Shown one piece after another: positions 8,393-16,468 of a DNA stretch of 64,000 nt. The position numbers and the translations under genes were made by a program. Numbering within the stretch: the first letter of the stretch is position 1; the number at the start of each line of letters is the position of its first letter. The notes beneath the pieces were generated by a model. The model had not been told where the DNA came from. It saw only the letters and a program-made list of their open reading frames with translations, and made no database searches. Source of the stretch: an uncultured Hyphomicrobiales bacterium (lineage in GTDB: Bacteria; Pseudomonadota; Alphaproteobacteria; Rhizobiales; Beijerinckiaceae); assembly GCA_903861645.1 (NCBI GenBank), contig CAIOVE010000005.1:44834-108833 (forward strand). Reading direction: 5' to 3'.

Positions 8393-9688
8393 ATGGACAG
8401 AATTCGCATCGTCGGCGGCCCAAGGCTCGAAGGCGTGATTCCCATTTCAGGCGCCAAGAACGCCGCGCTGCCGCTGATGATCGCCTCGCTGCTGACGCGC
8501 GAGACCCTGACGCTGGAAAACCTGCCGCGGCTGGCCGACGTGCGTCTGCTGTTGCGCATTCTTGGCAACCATGGCGTCGACCACACCATCGCCGGCAAGC
8601 GGCCGGGCGAGCTGGCGACATCGGGCCAGACGCTGCATCTGCACGCCCGCGACATCGTCGACACGACAGCGCCCTATGAGCTGGTGTCGCGCATGCGCGC
8701 CAGCTTCTGGGTGCTGGCGCCCCTCCTCGCCCGCATGGGCGAGGCGAAGGTGTCCCTGCCCGGCGGTTGCGCCATCGGCACGCGCCCGGTGGACCTGTTG
8801 TTGATGGCGCTCGAACAACTCGGGGCGAAAATCGACATCGAGGCGGGCTATGTCATCGCCTCCGCGCCCAAGGGTCTCGTCGGCGGCGTGATCGACTTCC
8901 CCAAGGTGACCGTCGGCGGCACCCACACCGCCTTGATGGCCGCCGCCCTCGCGCGCGGCCACACGACCATCCGCAACGCCGCCCGCGAGCCCGAAATCGT
9001 CGATCTCGCCGATTGCCTCATCAAGATGGGCGCGCGAATCGAGGGCGCGGGCACGTCGACCATCGAGATCGAGGGCGTCACCAGCCTCGGCGGCGCCCGC
9101 CACGCGGTGCTGCCCGACCGCATCGAGGCCGGCACTTACGCCATGGCCGTGGCCATGACCGGCGGCGATGTGATGCTGCAAGGCGCGCGGCCTGAATTGC
9201 TGCAATCGGCGCTCGACGTGCTGGAACACACCGGCGCGCGCATCACGACGACCAACGAGGGCATCAGGGTCGCGCGCAACGGCGGGGGCATTGCCCCCGT
9301 GGACGTGGCGACCGCGCCCTTCCCCGCCTTTCCGACCGATCTTCAGGCCCAGTTCATGGCCCTGATGACCCGCGCCGGCGGCGTATCGCGCATCACCGAG
9401 ACGATTTTCGAAAACCGCTTCATGCACGTGTCCGAGCTCGCCCGTTTCGGCGCCAAAATTCACCTTGAGCACGACACCGCCGTGATCACGGGCGTGCCCA
9501 ACCTCAAGGGCGCGCCGGTCATGGCGACCGATCTGCGCGCCTCTGTCTCGCTGGTCATCGCCGCGTTGGCGGCCGAGGGCGAGACCATCGTCCACCGCGT
9601 CTATCATCTGGACCGCGGATTCGAGCAGCTTGAACAGAAACTTGGGGCCTGCGGCGCCATTGTCGAGCGCCTGTCGGCGCCGGATTGA
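8393..9688 (+). CDS. murA: UDP-N-acetylglucosamine 1-carboxyvinyltransferase
   Basis: First committed step of peptidoglycan synthesis: transfers enolpyruvate from PEP to UDP-GlcNAc in the cytoplasm. 431 residues with the N-terminal substrate motif [11 protein letters not shown] (Lys22-Asn23) and the catalytic cysteine in [13 protein letters not shown] (Cys126, equivalent to Cys115 of E. coli); because Cys is present and not Asp, fosfomycin sensitivity would be expected. C-terminal signature [16 protein letters not shown] is intact. It heads the cluster murA-DUF2948-hisD-UPF0262-phosphatase; the DUF2948 gene follows 20 bases after the stop. Confidence 0.97.
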   Translation: MDRIRIVGGPRLEGVIPISGAKNAALPLMIASLLTRETLTLENLPRLADVRLLLRILGNHGVDHTIAGKRPGELATSGQTLHLHARDIVDTTAPYELVSRMRASFWVLAPLLARMGEAKVSLPGGCAIGTRPVDLLLMALEQLGAKIDIEAGYVIASAPKGLVGGVIDFPKVTVGGTHTALMAAALARGHTTIRNAAREPEIVDLADCLIKMGARIEGAGTSTIEIEGVTSLGGARHAVLPDRIEAGTYAMAVAMTGGDVMLQGARPELLQSALDVLEHTGARITTTNEGIRVARNGGGIAPVDVATAPFPAFPTDLQAQFMALMTRAGGVSRITETIFENRFMHVSELARFGAKIHLEHDTAVITGVPNLKGAPVMATDLRASVSLVIAALAAEGETIVHRVYHLDRGFEQLEQKLGACGAIVERLSAPD

Positions 9689-9708
9689 GCGCCGACAGGG
9701 AGGCGGCA

Positions 9709-10146
9709 ATGCCGGAAAATCCCCTTCGTCTGCTGGCCCGCGACGCGGAAGACCTCGCCGTTTTCTCGGCGCACATGCAGGACGCGATCGTGCGCGCGGC
9801 CGACATGGCCTACCTGCCCAAGGCGCGCCGCTTCGCGCTGGCGGGCGCCCGGTTCGACTGGCTGGCCGCCGAACGCGGCCAGATCGAGCGCTGCGAGGTC
9901 GGGCTGCATTTCGAGGGCGTGCTGGCGGCCGTCACCACGGGCTTCGACCGCGCTGCTCCCGACGTCGTGCTGAACCTCCTGAGCATCGTTTTCACCCCCG
10001 GCGAGGCACCGGCGGGCGAGGTGTCGCTGACCTTTTCGGGCGGCGCCGGCGTGCGGCTGAAGGTCGAATGTCTCGACGCCCAGTTGCGCGATCTGGGTCC
10101 AAGGTGGCAAACGAAATCCCGACCGGGCCACGCCGACGACGCGTGA
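9709..10146 (+). CDS. DUF2948 family protein
   Basis: 145-residue cytoplasmic protein of the DUF2948 family, recognised by PLRLLARDAEDLAVFSAHMQDAIVRAADMAYLPKARRFALAGARFDW split across its first 50 residues, and by its fixed place between murA and hisD in Hyphomicrobiales. No catalytic motif is obvious and the function is not known. I chose ATG 9709 because AGGGAGG lies 5 bases before it; a TTG at 9685 overlapping the murA stop would add eight residues. Confidence 0.85.
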   Translation: MPENPLRLLARDAEDLAVFSAHMQDAIVRAADMAYLPKARRFALAGARFDWLAAERGQIERCEVGLHFEGVLAAVTTGFDRAAPDVVLNLLSIVFTPGEAPAGEVSLTFSGGAGVRLKVECLDAQLRDLGPRWQTKSRPGHADDA

Positions 10147-10180
10147 CCCCCAAATGAACGCGCATTCGCCGGAGTAACCC

Positions 10181-11476
10181 ATGCCCGTCTGGCTCGACGC
10201 AAGCCGGCCCGATTTCGCCGCCGCCTTCGCCACCCTGCTCGCCGACAAGCGCGAACAGGCCGTCGACGTCGACCGCGATGTCGCCGCCATCATCGCCGAC
10301 GTCATGGCGCGCGGCGACGCGGCGCTCGCCGATTATTCGCTGCGCTTCGACAGGCTCGACCTGTCGACAACGCCCATGCGCGTCTCCACCGGCGAGATCG
10401 ACGCGGCGCTGGCCGCCTGCAAGCCCGAAACCCTCGCGGCCCTCGACCTCGCCCACCAGCGCATCGTCGCCTTCCATGAGCGTCAGAAGCCCGCCAACCT
10501 GCGCTTCACCGACGCCGCCGGCGTTGAGTTGGGCTGGCGCTGGACGGCTATCGAGGCGGTGGGCCTCTACGTGCCCGGCGGCACGGCCAGCTATCCCTCG
10601 TCGGTGCTGATGAACGCCGTGCCCGCCAAGGTCGCGGGCGTCGAGCGCGTGGTCATGGTCGTGCCCTCGCCGGGCGGCGCGCTCAACCCGCTGGTGCTGG
10701 CCGCGGCGCGCCGGGCCGGCGTCGACGAAATCTATCGCATCGGCGGCGCGCAGGCCGTCGCGGCGCTGGCTTATGGCACCGCGAGCATCGCGCCGGTCGC
10801 CAAGATCGTCGGCCCCGGCAACGCCTGGGTCGCCGCGGCCAAGCGTCGCGTCTTTGGCAAGGTCGGCATCGACATGATCGCCGGGCCCTCCGAGGTGCTC
10901 GTGCTGGCGGACGCCACGGCCAATCCCGAATGGGTGGCCGCCGACCTCCTCGCGCAAGCCGAACACGACACGGCCGCCCAGTCGATCCTTGTCACCAACG
11001 ACGCCGGTTTTGGGCGCGCGGTTGAAAGCGCGGTCGAGGGCCAGTTGAAGACGCTGCCGCGCCGCGACATCGCCGGCGCGAGCTGGCGCGACCATGGCGC
11101 GATCATTCTGGTGGCCAACCTCGCCGAAGCGTTGCCCCTCGTCGACCGTCTCGCGCCCGAGCATCTGGAAATCATCGCGACGGACGCTGACGCGCTCGTC
11201 GAGCGCGTGCGCAACGCCGGCGCGATCTTCATTGGCGGCCACACGCCCGAGGCCATCGGCGATTATGTCGGCGGCTCGAACCATGTTCTGCCGACGGCGC
11301 GCTCGGCGCGCTTTTCCTCGGGTCTGGGCGTGCTTGATTTCATGAAGCGAACCTCGATCCTGAAATGCTCGCCCGACAGTCTGCGCGTGATTGGCCCCGC
11401 GGCGATCGCGCTCGGCGAGGCCGAATCGCTCGGCGCCCACGCCCGCTCGGTGGCGATCCGCATGAACGGGGCATAA
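10181..11476 (+). CDS. hisD: Histidinol dehydrogenase
   Basis: NAD- and zinc-dependent four-electron oxidation of histidinol to histidine, the last step of histidine synthesis. 431 residues with the nucleotide-binding region [24 protein letters not shown] in part, the metal-ligand helix DLLAQAEHD and the catalytic Glu-His pair in APEHLEII, plus the C-terminal zinc-site region near GGSNHVLPT. Starts 34 bases after the DUF2948 gene and is followed after one base by the UPF0262 gene, so it is cotranscribed with unrelated genes; the rest of the his pathway is not in the window. Confidence 0.97.
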   Translation: MPVWLDASRPDFAAAFATLLADKREQAVDVDRDVAAIIADVMARGDAALADYSLRFDRLDLSTTPMRVSTGEIDAALAACKPETLAALDLAHQRIVAFHERQKPANLRFTDAAGVELGWRWTAIEAVGLYVPGGTASYPSSVLMNAVPAKVAGVERVVMVVPSPGGALNPLVLAAARRAGVDEIYRIGGAQAVAALAYGTASIAPVAKIVGPGNAWVAAAKRRVFGKVGIDMIAGPSEVLVLADATANPEWVAADLLAQAEHDTAAQSILVTNDAGFGRAVESAVEGQLKTLPRRDIAGASWRDHGAIILVANLAEALPLVDRLAPEHLEIIATDADALVERVRNAGAIFIGGHTPEAIGDYVGGSNHVLPTARSARFSSGLGVLDFMKRTSILKCSPDSLRVIGPAAIALGEAESLGAHARSVAIRMNGA

Positions 11477-11477
11477 C

Positions 11478-11960
11478 ATGTCCGCCGGGCCGACCCGCCA
11501 GCGACTGATCTCCGTCACGCTCGACGAGGCGTCGATCGGTCATGGCACGCCCGACCAGGAACACGAACGCCGCATCGCGATCTACGATCTCGTCGAGATC
11601 AATTCCTTTGGCGTGCCCGATCACGCGGGCGGCCCCTATTGCCTGCATGTCGCCATGCGCGACAAGAAACTGCTGCTCGACGTTCGCGACGAATCCGGCG
11701 CGCCCGTCATCGCGCATCTGCTGTCCCTGACGCCCTTCCGTCGCATCCTCCGCGATTATTTCATGGTCTGCGAAAGCTATTTCGCCGCCATCCGCACCGC
11801 CACGCCCTCGCAGATCGAGGCCATCGACATGGGCCGGCGCGGCCTGCACGACGAGGGCGCGCATCTCCTGTCCGAACGCCTGACCGGCAAGATCGCCTGC
11901 GATTTCGACACGGCGCGCCGTCTCTTCACCCTGCTGACCGCCCTGCACTGGAGAGGCTGA
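11478..11960 (+). CDS. UPF0262 family protein
   Basis: 160-residue protein of the alphaproteobacterial UPF0262 family. Family phrases are [51 protein letters not shown] and [14 protein letters not shown]. No membrane segment or catalytic motif is apparent and no function is known. Its conserved position between hisD and the low-molecular-weight phosphatase gene, with gaps of one and two bases, implies cotranslation. Confidence 0.88.
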   Translation: MSAGPTRQRLISVTLDEASIGHGTPDQEHERRIAIYDLVEINSFGVPDHAGGPYCLHVAMRDKKLLLDVRDESGAPVIAHLLSLTPFRRILRDYFMVCESYFAAIRTATPSQIEAIDMGRRGLHDEGAHLLSERLTGKIACDFDTARRLFTLLTALHWRG

Positions 11961-11962
11961 CC

Positions 11963-12454
11963 ATGTCCTCCGGCGCGGCGGATAGTCCCGGGCCCGCAGC
12001 GGCCGCGGTCGCGCGCAAGCGGCCGCAATCGGTGCTGTTCGCCTGTTCGCACAACGCCGTGCGCTCGCCCATGGCCGAGGCCATCGCCCGCCAGTTGTTC
12101 GGCCGCGAAATCTACTTCGCCTCCGCCGGCCTGCGCGCCGGCGAGAAGGATGGCTTCGTCGAGGCGGTGATGGACGAGGTCGGCGTCGACATGAGCAAGC
12201 ACAGGCCGCACGCCTTCGACGACCTCGAGGACATGAATTTCGACCTGATCGTTAGCCTGTCGCCCGAGGCGCACCATCGCGCGCTCGAATTCACCCGCTC
12301 GCTCGCCCTCGACGTGATTTTCTGGCGAACCCTTGATCCCACGGCGACGCAGGGCAGCCGGGAAACCATCCTCGACGCCTATCGCGGCGTGCGCGACGGG
12401 TTGCGCGAGCGGATCGTCAAGGAATTCGCCTGGCGCCCCATGGGCGAGGTCTGA
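11963..12454 (+). CDS. Low-molecular-weight protein tyrosine phosphatase/arsenate-reductase-like protein
   Basis: 163-residue member of the LMW-PTP/ArsC fold. The P-loop is ACSHNAVRSPMAEA, i.e. CX5R with Cys28 and Arg34; the likely general acid is the Asp in TLDPTA. The middle has SKHRPHAFDDLEDMNFDLIVSLSPEA, where thioredoxin-type arsenate reductases carry two further redox cysteines; those are absent, so phosphatase activity is more likely than arsenate reduction. ATG 11963 is preceded by GGAGAGG and begins two bases after the UPF0262 stop. Targets are unknown. Confidence 0.85.
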   Translation: MSSGAADSPGPAAAAVARKRPQSVLFACSHNAVRSPMAEAIARQLFGREIYFASAGLRAGEKDGFVEAVMDEVGVDMSKHRPHAFDDLEDMNFDLIVSLSPEAHHRALEFTRSLALDVIFWRTLDPTATQGSRETILDAYRGVRDGLRERIVKEFAWRPMGEV

Positions 12455-12460
12455 GGCGCG

Positions 12461-13162
12461 ATGCGCGCCGATGGCCTCCGCTGGATCGGCGCCGCGGAAA
12501 TGGCCGCGCCGCGTTTCGACGCGGCCATGGCGGTGGCCGGCGTTTTCGATCTGCGCGATCCCGCCCTCGCCGGCCTTCCGACGCTACCGCCCACGGCGAG
12601 CGACATCCTCGATGAAGGTCGTCCGCTCGCGGGGCGGCGCGATCACTTTCGCGCGCGCCGCGCGCTGACGCGGCATCTCCTGGCCCGCTGGCTAGGCCGC
12701 GCGCCGGAAAACGTCGTCGTCGCCCATGACGCCGCGGGGGCGCCGCGCGTGTTGGCGCCGGACAATGGCGCTTTTGTCTCGGTGGCGGCGCGCGGTCCCA
12801 TCGCGGCCATCGCCGTCGCCGCCACGCCCATCGGCATCGACATCGAGCCGGTCGAGACGCCCCGCGAGCCCGTGTGGACGGTTCTGCATCGCGACGAACG
12901 CGCGGCCATAGCGGGCGCGTGGCGAGATGGCGATGACGCGCCGTTTCGCGACACATGGATCGCCAAGGAAGCGTGGCTGAAGGCGCTGGGCGCGGGCCTG
13001 CGCCGGGATCCCGCCGGGGTTTTGATCCGGCGCGATGGCAAGAGCGGGTTCACAATCGTGGATAATAGCGACCCGCGACAACTTGCACTCAGCGCCTTGC
13101 GCACCGTGGCGATGGGCGATGCGACGATCCGCTGCGCCGTGGCGATCCTCGCCGCGCCCTAG
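12461..13162 (+). CDS. 4'-phosphopantetheinyl transferase superfamily protein (Sfp-type)
   Basis: Transfers phosphopantetheine from CoA to a carrier-protein serine. The 233-residue, two-lobed length is the Sfp type. Key motifs: SVAARGP (CoA region), GIDIEPVE with metal-binding Asp127 and Glu129, and WIAKEAWLKALGAGL (166-180) with the catalytic Glu/Lys. It begins seven bases after the phosphatase gene, and its TAG overlaps the mtnA stop (CTAG at 13159-13162), so the two genes meet tail to tail. No polyketide or non-ribosomal peptide synthase is in the window; it may serve a specialised or general acyl carrier. Confidence 0.85.
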   Translation: MRADGLRWIGAAEMAAPRFDAAMAVAGVFDLRDPALAGLPTLPPTASDILDEGRPLAGRRDHFRARRALTRHLLARWLGRAPENVVVAHDAAGAPRVLAPDNGAFVSVAARGPIAAIAVAATPIGIDIEPVETPREPVWTVLHRDERAAIAGAWRDGDDAPFRDTWIAKEAWLKALGAGLRRDPAGVLIRRDGKSGFTIVDNSDPRQLALSALRTVAMGDATIRCAVAILAAP

Positions 13163-14259
13163 CCGCCGACCACGCGGTCGGGGAACATCGCCGCCAGCGC
13201 GCCGGCCTCCGCCGCGCAGACGCCGCGTTCGGTGATGAGGCCGCTCACCAGCCGCGCCGGCGTGACGTCGAACCCATGATTGAGCGCCGGGCTGCCCTCC
13301 GGCGTCACGCGCACGGTCTCCAGCCGACCCTCGCGCGTCATGCCCGTGAGATGCGTGACCTCCTCCTCGCCGCGGATTTCGATGGGGATTTCGGCCCCGT
13401 CGGCGATGGCGAAGTCGATCGAGGGCGAGGGCGCGGCCACGTAGAAAGGCAGATCGTTGTCGCGCGCCGCCAGCGCCTTCAGATAGGTGCCGATCTTGTT
13501 GCAGACGTCGCCATTCGCGGTGACCCGATCCGTGCCGACGATGACGCAATCCACCATGCCGTTGCGCATGAGATGGCCGCCGGCGTTATCGACGACGATG
13601 GTGTGCGGCACGCCGTGGTTGCCGAGTTCCCACGCCGTCAGCGATGCGCCCTGATTGCGGGGCCGCGTTTCGTCCACCCACACATGCACGGGAAGGCCGG
13701 AATCATGCGCCTTGTAGATGGGCGCGGTGGCCGTGCCCCAGTCGACGGTGGCGAGCCAGCCAGCGTTGCAATGGGTGAGAATATTGAGCCGCTCGCCCGG
13801 CGCCTTTCGCGCGGCGAGAGCGCGCAGGATCGCCAGCCCGTGATCGCCGATGGCGCCGTTGATGGCGACATCCTCCTCGGCGAGTTCATTCGCCGCGGCC
13901 AGCGACGCCGCCGACCGCGCGTCGGCTGGCAAGGGCCGCAGCAGGGCCGCCATGCGCTCCACCGCCCAGGCGAGATTGATGGCGGTTGGCCGCGCCGCGG
14001 GCAGACGCGCCGTCGCCTCGGCGAGTCCCGCGTCGCTGGCGTTGACCCGCATGGCCAGCGCCATGCCATAGGCCGCCGTCGCGCCGATCAATGGCGCGCC
14101 CCGCACCCACATGTGACGGATGGCGTCGATGGCGTCGTCAAGGGTTTCCAGTTGTCGCGTCGCGAACCGATGCGGCAGGAGCGTCTGATCGATGACGACG
14201 ACGGAGCGGCCATCCGCGTCGAGAAAAACGCCGCGACGGGCTTGTCCATTCACCAGCAT
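13159..14259 (-). CDS. mtnA: Methylthioribose-1-phosphate isomerase
   Basis: Converts 5-methylthioribose-1-phosphate to methylthioribulose-1-phosphate in methionine salvage. 366 residues with the eIF2B-like fold; conserved RGAPLIGATAAYGMALA, catalytic cysteine in ILTHCNAG and catalytic aspartate in IVGTDRVTANGDVCNKIGTY. These distinguish MtnA from ribose-1,5-bisphosphate isomerases reasonably but not absolutely. No other salvage gene (mtnP, mtnK, mtnB) is nearby, so the enzyme may take part in an RLP-linked or partial shunt encoded elsewhere. It faces a divergent operon starting at 14390. Confidence 0.92.
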   Translation of the reverse strand: MLVNGQARRGVFLDADGRSVVVIDQTLLPHRFATRQLETLDDAIDAIRHMWVRGAPLIGATAAYGMALAMRVNASDAGLAEATARLPAARPTAINLAWAVERMAALLRPLPADARSAASLAAANELAEEDVAINGAIGDHGLAILRALAARKAPGERLNILTHCNAGWLATVDWGTATAPIYKAHDSGLPVHVWVDETRPRNQGASLTAWELGNHGVPHTIVVDNAGGHLMRNGMVDCVIVGTDRVTANGDVCNKIGTYLKALAARDNDLPFYVAAPSPSIDFAIADGAEIPIEIRGEEEVTHLTGMTREGRLETVRVTPEGSPALNHGFDVTPARLVSGLITERGVCAAEAGALAAMFPDRVVGG

Positions 14260-14389
14260 GCGACTCGTCTCCGATGGCGTCGCGGCGATCTAGCGGAGCG
14301 GCGCGCGCGACGGCAAGCCCGGCTGGCGGAAAACCTCGCCACGCGGGCGCCGATCGGCTAGCCTTGGCGATATTCCGCGCGGAGGTTTC

Positions 14390-15724
14390 ATGCGCCGCAT
14401 CATTCTCGGCGCCCTGGCTGGCGGACTGGCGCTGGTCGCCGCGACCGCCGCCAGTGTTTACTGGTACCAACGCCCGACCGTGTTGCGGGTGGGCGTCGCG
14501 CGCGACAGCGAGGACCAGAAGGTCATGGTGGCGACCGCGCAGGTCCTGTCGCGCGACCGCGAGAACGTCCGCCTGCGCGTCATCGGTCTCGACAACCCCA
14601 ATTCGGCGGCGGCGGCCTTCGAGGCCGGCCAAGTTGATCTGGCCGTGACCCGCAGCGACATCAACATGCCGAAATCGGCCGAAACCGTGGCGATCCTCAG
14701 CAGGAGCGCGGCGCTCGTCATCGCGCCGGCCGCTTCGGCGATCGTCGGCGTCAACGACCTCAAGGGCAAGCGCATCGCCGTCGTCGTGCCCCGCCCCGAG
14801 GCGACCGCCAATCCCCGACTGCTCGACTATATCCTGTCGCGCTACAATCTGGCCGGCGATCTGACCACGCGCCTGCCCCTGACCCTGAGCGAGTTGCCGG
14901 CGGCGCTGGCGGACAAGCGCGTCGACGCGGTTTTCGCGGTTGGCCCGCCGGCGTTCGGCCCGATGATGGACGTGGTGGCGATGGTTGGCGCCGCGTCCGA
15001 TGGTCCGGTGAATTTCATACCCCTGAGCGAAAGCCGGGCGATCTCCAGATTATCGCCGACGCTGGAATCCTTCGAGGTCGCCCGCGGCGCCTTTGGCGGC
15101 GCACCGCCGCGGCCGGCGCGCGACATCACCACCATCAGCGTGAGCACGCGCCTGATCGCGCCAGGCGCGCTGCGTGATACGCTCGTTTCGAATATCGCCC
15201 GCGTGATGTTCACGCAGCGGCCGGCCATCGCGGCGGCCGCGCCTTCCGCCAACCTGATGGAAGCGCCGCCAACGGACAAGGACGCCGCGTTGCCGACCCA
15301 TCCCGGCGCCGCCGCGTGGATCGACGGCGAGGAGGAAACCTTTCTCGATCTATATGGCGATTACTTCTATATCGGCGCGATGGTGTTGAGCGTCATCGCC
15401 TCGGCGATCGCCGCCGTCGCCAGCCGCGTTTCAGCCGAGGGCCACGCGCGCGTCGAAACCCAGTTTGAAAGCCTGCTGGGGCGCTTGCTCGAATATATCT
15501 CCCGCGCGCGCGAGAGCCAGTCGCGCGCCGAGCTGGACGTGCTGGAGCGCGAGGCCGACGCCCTGCTCGCCGAGGCGTTGCGGATTGGCGGGGGGCGCGG
15601 TCTCGATACGCACAGGGTGGCGGCGCTGGGGTTGGGCCTCGATCAGTTGCGAGACGCCATCATGGCGCGGCGCATGACCATCGACATGGCGGGCGAGGCG
15701 CGGCCGCTGGAACGAACTCCATGA
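14390..15724 (+). CDS. Membrane-anchored TAXI-family (TRAP-type) solute-binding protein
   Basis: 444 residues. An N-terminal hydrophobic segment (residues 3-25) is followed by a NMT1/TAXI-type periplasmic domain: RVGVARDSEDQ, the short loop AAFEAGQVDLAVTRSD and DLKGKRIAVVVPRPEA. Unlike ordinary TAXI proteins it has a second membrane segment (YIGAMVLSVIASAIAAVASRV, about 325-348) and a cytoplasmic charged tail of roughly 95 residues rich in Glu/Arg, probably a coiled coil. No TRAP permease genes are present. Its stop overlaps the next start (ATGA, 15721-15724), so it is coupled to an Lgt-like transferase and a radical SAM enzyme and may present a ligand to them or sense it. The function is inference. 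Confidence 0.7.
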   Translation: MRRIILGALAGGLALVAATAASVYWYQRPTVLRVGVARDSEDQKVMVATAQVLSRDRENVRLRVIGLDNPNSAAAAFEAGQVDLAVTRSDINMPKSAETVAILSRSAALVIAPAASAIVGVNDLKGKRIAVVVPRPEATANPRLLDYILSRYNLAGDLTTRLPLTLSELPAALADKRVDAVFAVGPPAFGPMMDVVAMVGAASDGPVNFIPLSESRAISRLSPTLESFEVARGAFGGAPPRPARDITTISVSTRLIAPGALRDTLVSNIARVMFTQRPAIAAAAPSANLMEAPPTDKDAALPTHPGAAAWIDGEEETFLDLYGDYFYIGAMVLSVIASAIAAVASRVSAEGHARVETQFESLLGRLLEYISRARESQSRAELDVLEREADALLAEALRIGGGRGLDTHRVAALGLGLDQLRDAIMARRMTIDMAGEARPLERTP

Positions 15725-16443
15725 TGGCGGGCGCGGAAATTCACGCCGTTTTCGACGTGCTCGCCTGGCTCGCCGCGGCGGCCATGGCTTTTTTTGTCGC
15801 GCGCTGGCGACCTCTGTCCTTTCCCGTGACGGCGGCGGCGCGTCAATCCTATTACGCGACGCTGGTCGTGGGGTCGGCCATCGGCGCCTACCTGTTCGGA
15901 ACGCTGAACCTGTGGGCGAGCGGGATGCCTGGCGTCGCGCGCTCCATCGAGGGCGCGATCTTCGGCGGCGTCTGCGCGGTCGAAATCTGGAAACGCGCGA
16001 CCGGACAGCCGGCGCGCACCGGCGCGCGCTACGCCGCGCCGCTCGCCATCGGCGTGGCGGTCGGACGCATCGGCTGCTTTCTCTCGGGCGTCGAGGATTT
16101 CACTTACGGCCTCCCATCCGACCTGCCCTGGGCGCATGATTTCGGCGACGGCGTCATGCGCCATCCCGTGCAGCTTTACGAAAGCCTCGCCATGGCCGCC
16201 TTTCTCGCCGTCTATCTTTGGAAGCTCGCGCGACGCGACGCCCTCTGGACGTTGAACGGATTCTATATCGCCGTCGGCTTTTACGGCGCGCAGCGCTTCG
16301 TCTGGGAATTCATCAAGCCATATGGGCCCATCGTCGGCCCCTTCACGGTGTTTCATTTCCTGTCGGCGGCGCTCGTCGTTTACGCCGCGGCGATGGCGTG
16401 GACTGGCGCGCCGACGGGCGCGCGCGCTACCATGAACGCGTAA
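15721..16443 (+). CDS. Lgt-like (prolipoprotein diacylglyceryl transferase family) membrane protein
   Basis: 240-residue polytopic protein with about six or seven membrane segments. It carries the Lgt signature GRIGCFLSG (115-123), the Lgt-like phrase RHPVQLYES (147-155) and a late Arg in QRFVWEFIKPYG (Arg192, placed like the essential Arg239 of E. coli Lgt in RFxxEF). It is shorter than true Lgt (about 290), and the region where E. coli Lgt has GGMSFHGG reads EGAIFGGV, without the essential His103. It is therefore probably a paralogue acting on a glycerolipid or related donor, not the housekeeping lipoprotein enzyme. ATGA coupling to the gene before; the radical SAM gene starts 25 bases later. 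Confidence 0.72.
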   Translation: MMAGAEIHAVFDVLAWLAAAAMAFFVARWRPLSFPVTAAARQSYYATLVVGSAIGAYLFGTLNLWASGMPGVARSIEGAIFGGVCAVEIWKRATGQPARTGARYAAPLAIGVAVGRIGCFLSGVEDFTYGLPSDLPWAHDFGDGVMRHPVQLYESLAMAAFLAVYLWKLARRDALWTLNGFYIAVGFYGAQRFVWEFIKPYGPIVGPFTVFHFLSAALVVYAAAMAWTGAPTGARATMNA

Positions 16444-16468
16444 CCGGGCTCGCCCATTGGAGAAACGG

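Noticed and set aside
11963..12454. Arsenate reductase ArsC annotation
   Set aside because: Only the P-loop cysteine is kept; the extra redox cysteines are missing and no ars genes are nearby.
15721..16443. Housekeeping prolipoprotein diacylglyceryl transferase lgt
   Set aside because: Shorter than Lgt, lacks the loop histidine, and is locked into a radical SAM operon.
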